In this document: piece by piece, positions 5,701 through 6,934 of the stretch
How the letters are laid out: the number at the start of each line of letters is the position of its first letter
Numbering within the stretch: position 1 is the first letter of the stretch
Made by a program: the position numbers and the translations under genes
Source: Actinomycetota bacterium
GTDB lineage: Bacteria > Actinomycetota > Acidimicrobiia > Spongiisociales > ZC4RG35
Length of the DNA: 6,934 nucleotides
Reading direction: 5' to 3'
Assembly: GCA_019347585.1 (NCBI GenBank)
Contig: JAHWLC010000057.1
Span: 1-6,934 of the forward strand
The notes under the pieces: generated by a model
What the model was told of the DNA's origin: nothing
Seen by the model: only the letters and a program-made list of their open reading frames with translations
The model's database searches: none

Positions 5701-6728
5701 GCGAGTTCGGCGTTTACGAGGATGAGATGCTCAAAAGGTTCTCAGATCAGGACGTCGAGCTCCTCCTTTCCGGGCGGATGCCGGAGAGCGAGGATCTGGC
5801 GCGGCTCGCTCCCATCCTGGAGGCGCTGCATGCGCGCCGGTCTTCTCTCTCCGAGGAGAGGGTTAGCCGGTTTGCCGCCAAAGCGGCCGAGATCGCGATA
5901 TCGACGAGGCAGGACCGGGCTCACCCGGCCGCTCCTGAGAGGGCCGCTACCCGACCCAGGAGGTTCGTCTTGGCACTCAGACAGAAGATGGCAACCGGTC
6001 TGGCGGCTGTATTGCTGCTGTCCGGTATGACCGGAGTGGCGGTGGCATCAGACCATTCCGCCCCGGGTGACGCGCTCTACGGTCTCGACCGGGCCCTCGA
6101 GGCGGTCGGAGTGGGCGACGGTGGCGCTGTGGAGAGGATCGCCGAGGCCCAGGCGCTGTTCCAGAGTGGCCGTATCGCCGAGGCGATCGCTCATGCCGCC
6201 GAAGCCGTTCCCGCCGTGGAGGACGACGGGCTGGTCGAGGTCGTGATCGACGATCAGGTCGAGGTCGAGGGCGAGCTCGAGACCAGCCAGATCGGTTCCT
6301 CGAACGCCGCCGATGCACTGTTCGCGGCGGCAGCCCAGGTCCAAAACGGCGATGGCGACGACGAGTCGGAGCTGGTTCGCCAGCAAGTCGCCTCGATGCT
6401 CGCAGCGATGGCCCTGATGATGCAGGACACCGAGTTCGATGGCGAAGCCTTCGGCCAGCAGGTCGCCGAGATGGCCCGCGGCATCGGAGGGGACAACGAG
6501 GGTGAGCCCGAGAACGAGGCGCAGGGAAGCGCCGACGACGGGCTCGACACCGCCGACGAGGCGACCGACAACGCAGGTGACGGACTCGACACCGCCCGGG
6601 ACGCCGACGACGAGGCCGAAGAGGCCGACGACGCGGCCGACAACGGCGACACTGCCGAGGGCAGCGCCGACGAAGGGCTGGACACTGCGGGTGACAACAC
6701 CGAGGAAGCTCCTTCGGGTCGCCCCTAG
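5697..6728 (+). CDS. single-pass membrane protein, putative anti-sigma factor with acidic repeat tail
   Basis: A 343-residue protein, translationally coupled to the ECF sigma factor by an ATGA overlap. Residues 1-75 are cytoplasmic and helical (FSDQDVELLLSGRMPESEDLARLAPILEALHA), like zinc-free anti-sigma domains of actinobacteria; no HX3CX2C zinc motif is present. A basic patch (RPRRFVLALRQK, 86-97) precedes one membrane helix (about 98-117), so the rest should lie outside. DHSAPGDALYGLDRALEAVGVGD (119-141) resembles the DUF5667-type segment found in sigma-factor-associated membrane proteins. Residues 145-260 are helical with two acidic strands. The tail (265-343) is extremely acidic and disordered, with GLDTA repeated at 282-286, 296-300 and 327-331. 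Role inferred: it holds the sigma factor at the membrane until a signal arrives. The signal is unknown; the acidic tail could bind cations or cell-wall components. The operon ends at the terminator 21 bases downstream. Confidence 0.8.
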   Translation: MSEFGVYEDEMLKRFSDQDVELLLSGRMPESEDLARLAPILEALHARRSSLSEERVSRFAAKAAEIAISTRQDRAHPAAPERAATRPRRFVLALRQKMATGLAAVLLLSGMTGVAVASDHSAPGDALYGLDRALEAVGVGDGGAVERIAEAQALFQSGRIAEAIAHAAEAVPAVEDDGLVEVVIDDQVEVEGELETSQIGSSNAADALFAAAAQVQNGDGDDESELVRQQVASMLAAMALMMQDTEFDGEAFGQQVAEMARGIGGDNEGEPENEAQGSADDGLDTADEATDNAGDGLDTARDADDEAEEADDAADNGDTAEGSADEGLDTAGDNTEEAPSGRP

Positions 6729-6749
6729 AACAGACCGCGAGCAGGCAGC

Positions 6750-6780
6750 GAAAGACCCCGGCCTCGTGCCGGGGTCTTTC
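6750..6780. terminator. strong, bidirectional intrinsic terminator
   Basis: A perfect 13-bp stem, GAAAGACCCCGGC (6750-6762) and GCCGGGGTCTTTC (6768-6780), encloses a 5-base loop (CTCGT). The A- and T-rich ends of the stem give a short U-run in either direction. It lies between two convergent genes and can serve both the sigma/anti-sigma pair and the minus-strand gene ending at 6807. Confidence 0.9.
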
Positions 6781-6806
6781 TCATGGTCCCGCCGGCGATG
6801 CGGGTG

Positions 6807-6934
6807 TCACGCCCTGTTGAGCGTGATCGAAGTGCCGTCGCTGTCCCCGTCGGGGTCGTGGTTGGCGGACGAGTCGTAGACATGATCGGCATGGGTGACG
6901 GCGTCGACGGTGTAGCCGGCCGTGTCGTAGCGTT
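6807..6934 (-). CDS. C-terminal fragment of an unidentified protein, possibly exported
   Basis: A minus-strand reading frame enters from the right window edge and ends at TGA 6809-6807, giving about 42 C-terminal residues. The sequence includes RYDTAGYTVDAVTHADHVYDS and then an Asp-rich stretch, NHDPDGDSDGTSITLNRA. The DPDGDSDG run looks like a calcium-binding or surface-protein motif, and the composition (Thr, Ser, Asp, Tyr, no Lys or Cys) suits a secreted protein. I do not recognise the family with confidence. Codon use matches the neighbours, and the terminator just past its stop supports a real 3' end. Confidence 0.6.
   Translation of the reverse strand, partial: RYDTAGYTVDAVTHADHVYDSSANHDPDGDSDGTSITLNRA

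Noticed and set aside
6538..6693. Repeated GLDTA coding units considered as a DNA repeat or CRISPR-like array
   Set aside because: The units are short, unevenly spaced, diverge at the base level and stay in frame, so they are protein repeats.
6254..6700. Minus-strand Ser-rich open frame opposite the acidic tail
   Set aside because: It is the complement of Asp/Glu/Ala codons (GAC, GAG, GCC) and has no start signal or motif.
6439..6879. Plus-strand Thr/Pro/Arg-rich frame running past the end of the sigma/anti-sigma operon
   Set aside because: It crosses the strong terminator and reads the acidic repeat region in the wrong frame.

Overview
The window comes from a high-GC bacterium, most likely an actinobacterium. 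Three things point that way: GTG and TTG starts are common, there is an apparent SigF/SigB-type promoter (GGTTT-N16-GGGTAT), and two genes have a TANNNT -10 box placed so that transcription would begin at the start codon (leaderless mRNA). A deeper lineage such as Acidimicrobiia is possible but cannot be settled from this sequence alone. The window is chromosomal in character. I see no tRNA, rRNA, CRISPR array, insertion sequence or attachment site.

Layout. Bases 1-538 (minus) hold the N-terminal part of an MFS exporter cut by the window edge. It diverges from a short-chain dehydrogenase (586-1308, plus). The dehydrogenase converges on a ferritin-like four-helix protein (1354-1947, minus), which has a strong Shine-Dalgarno sequence and the stress-type promoter. 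Next comes an unusual plus-strand protein (2144-3004) that joins a beta-rich N-terminal domain, a Pro/Ala-rich linker and a Cys3His zinc-knuckle-like C-terminal region. A SoxR redox sensor with an intact [2Fe-2S] motif (3099-3536, plus) converges, with only 3 bases between stop codons, on an EamA/DMT-type exporter (3540-4472, minus). The exporter diverges from a small four-helix membrane protein (4594-5022, plus). An ECF sigma factor (5146-5700) and an overlapping membrane-bound, probably anti-sigma, protein (5697-6728) follow as a translationally coupled pair. They end at a perfect 13-bp-stem terminator, on the far side of which lies the C-terminus of a minus-strand protein (6807-6934, partial).

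How it may fit together. Much of the window suggests stress and redox response: SoxR, a ferritin-like protein under an apparent general-stress promoter, two exporters, and an ECF sigma/membrane-regulator switch. A SoxR-box-like site lies just upstream of soxR. A perfect palindrome carrying the SoxR-box arms (CTCAA-N6-TTGAG) lies between the EamA exporter and the small membrane protein. The suggestion that this is a local SoxR regulon is inference. The most notable items are these candidate operators, the stress promoter, the zinc-knuckle fusion protein and the acidic repeat tail of the putative anti-sigma protein.
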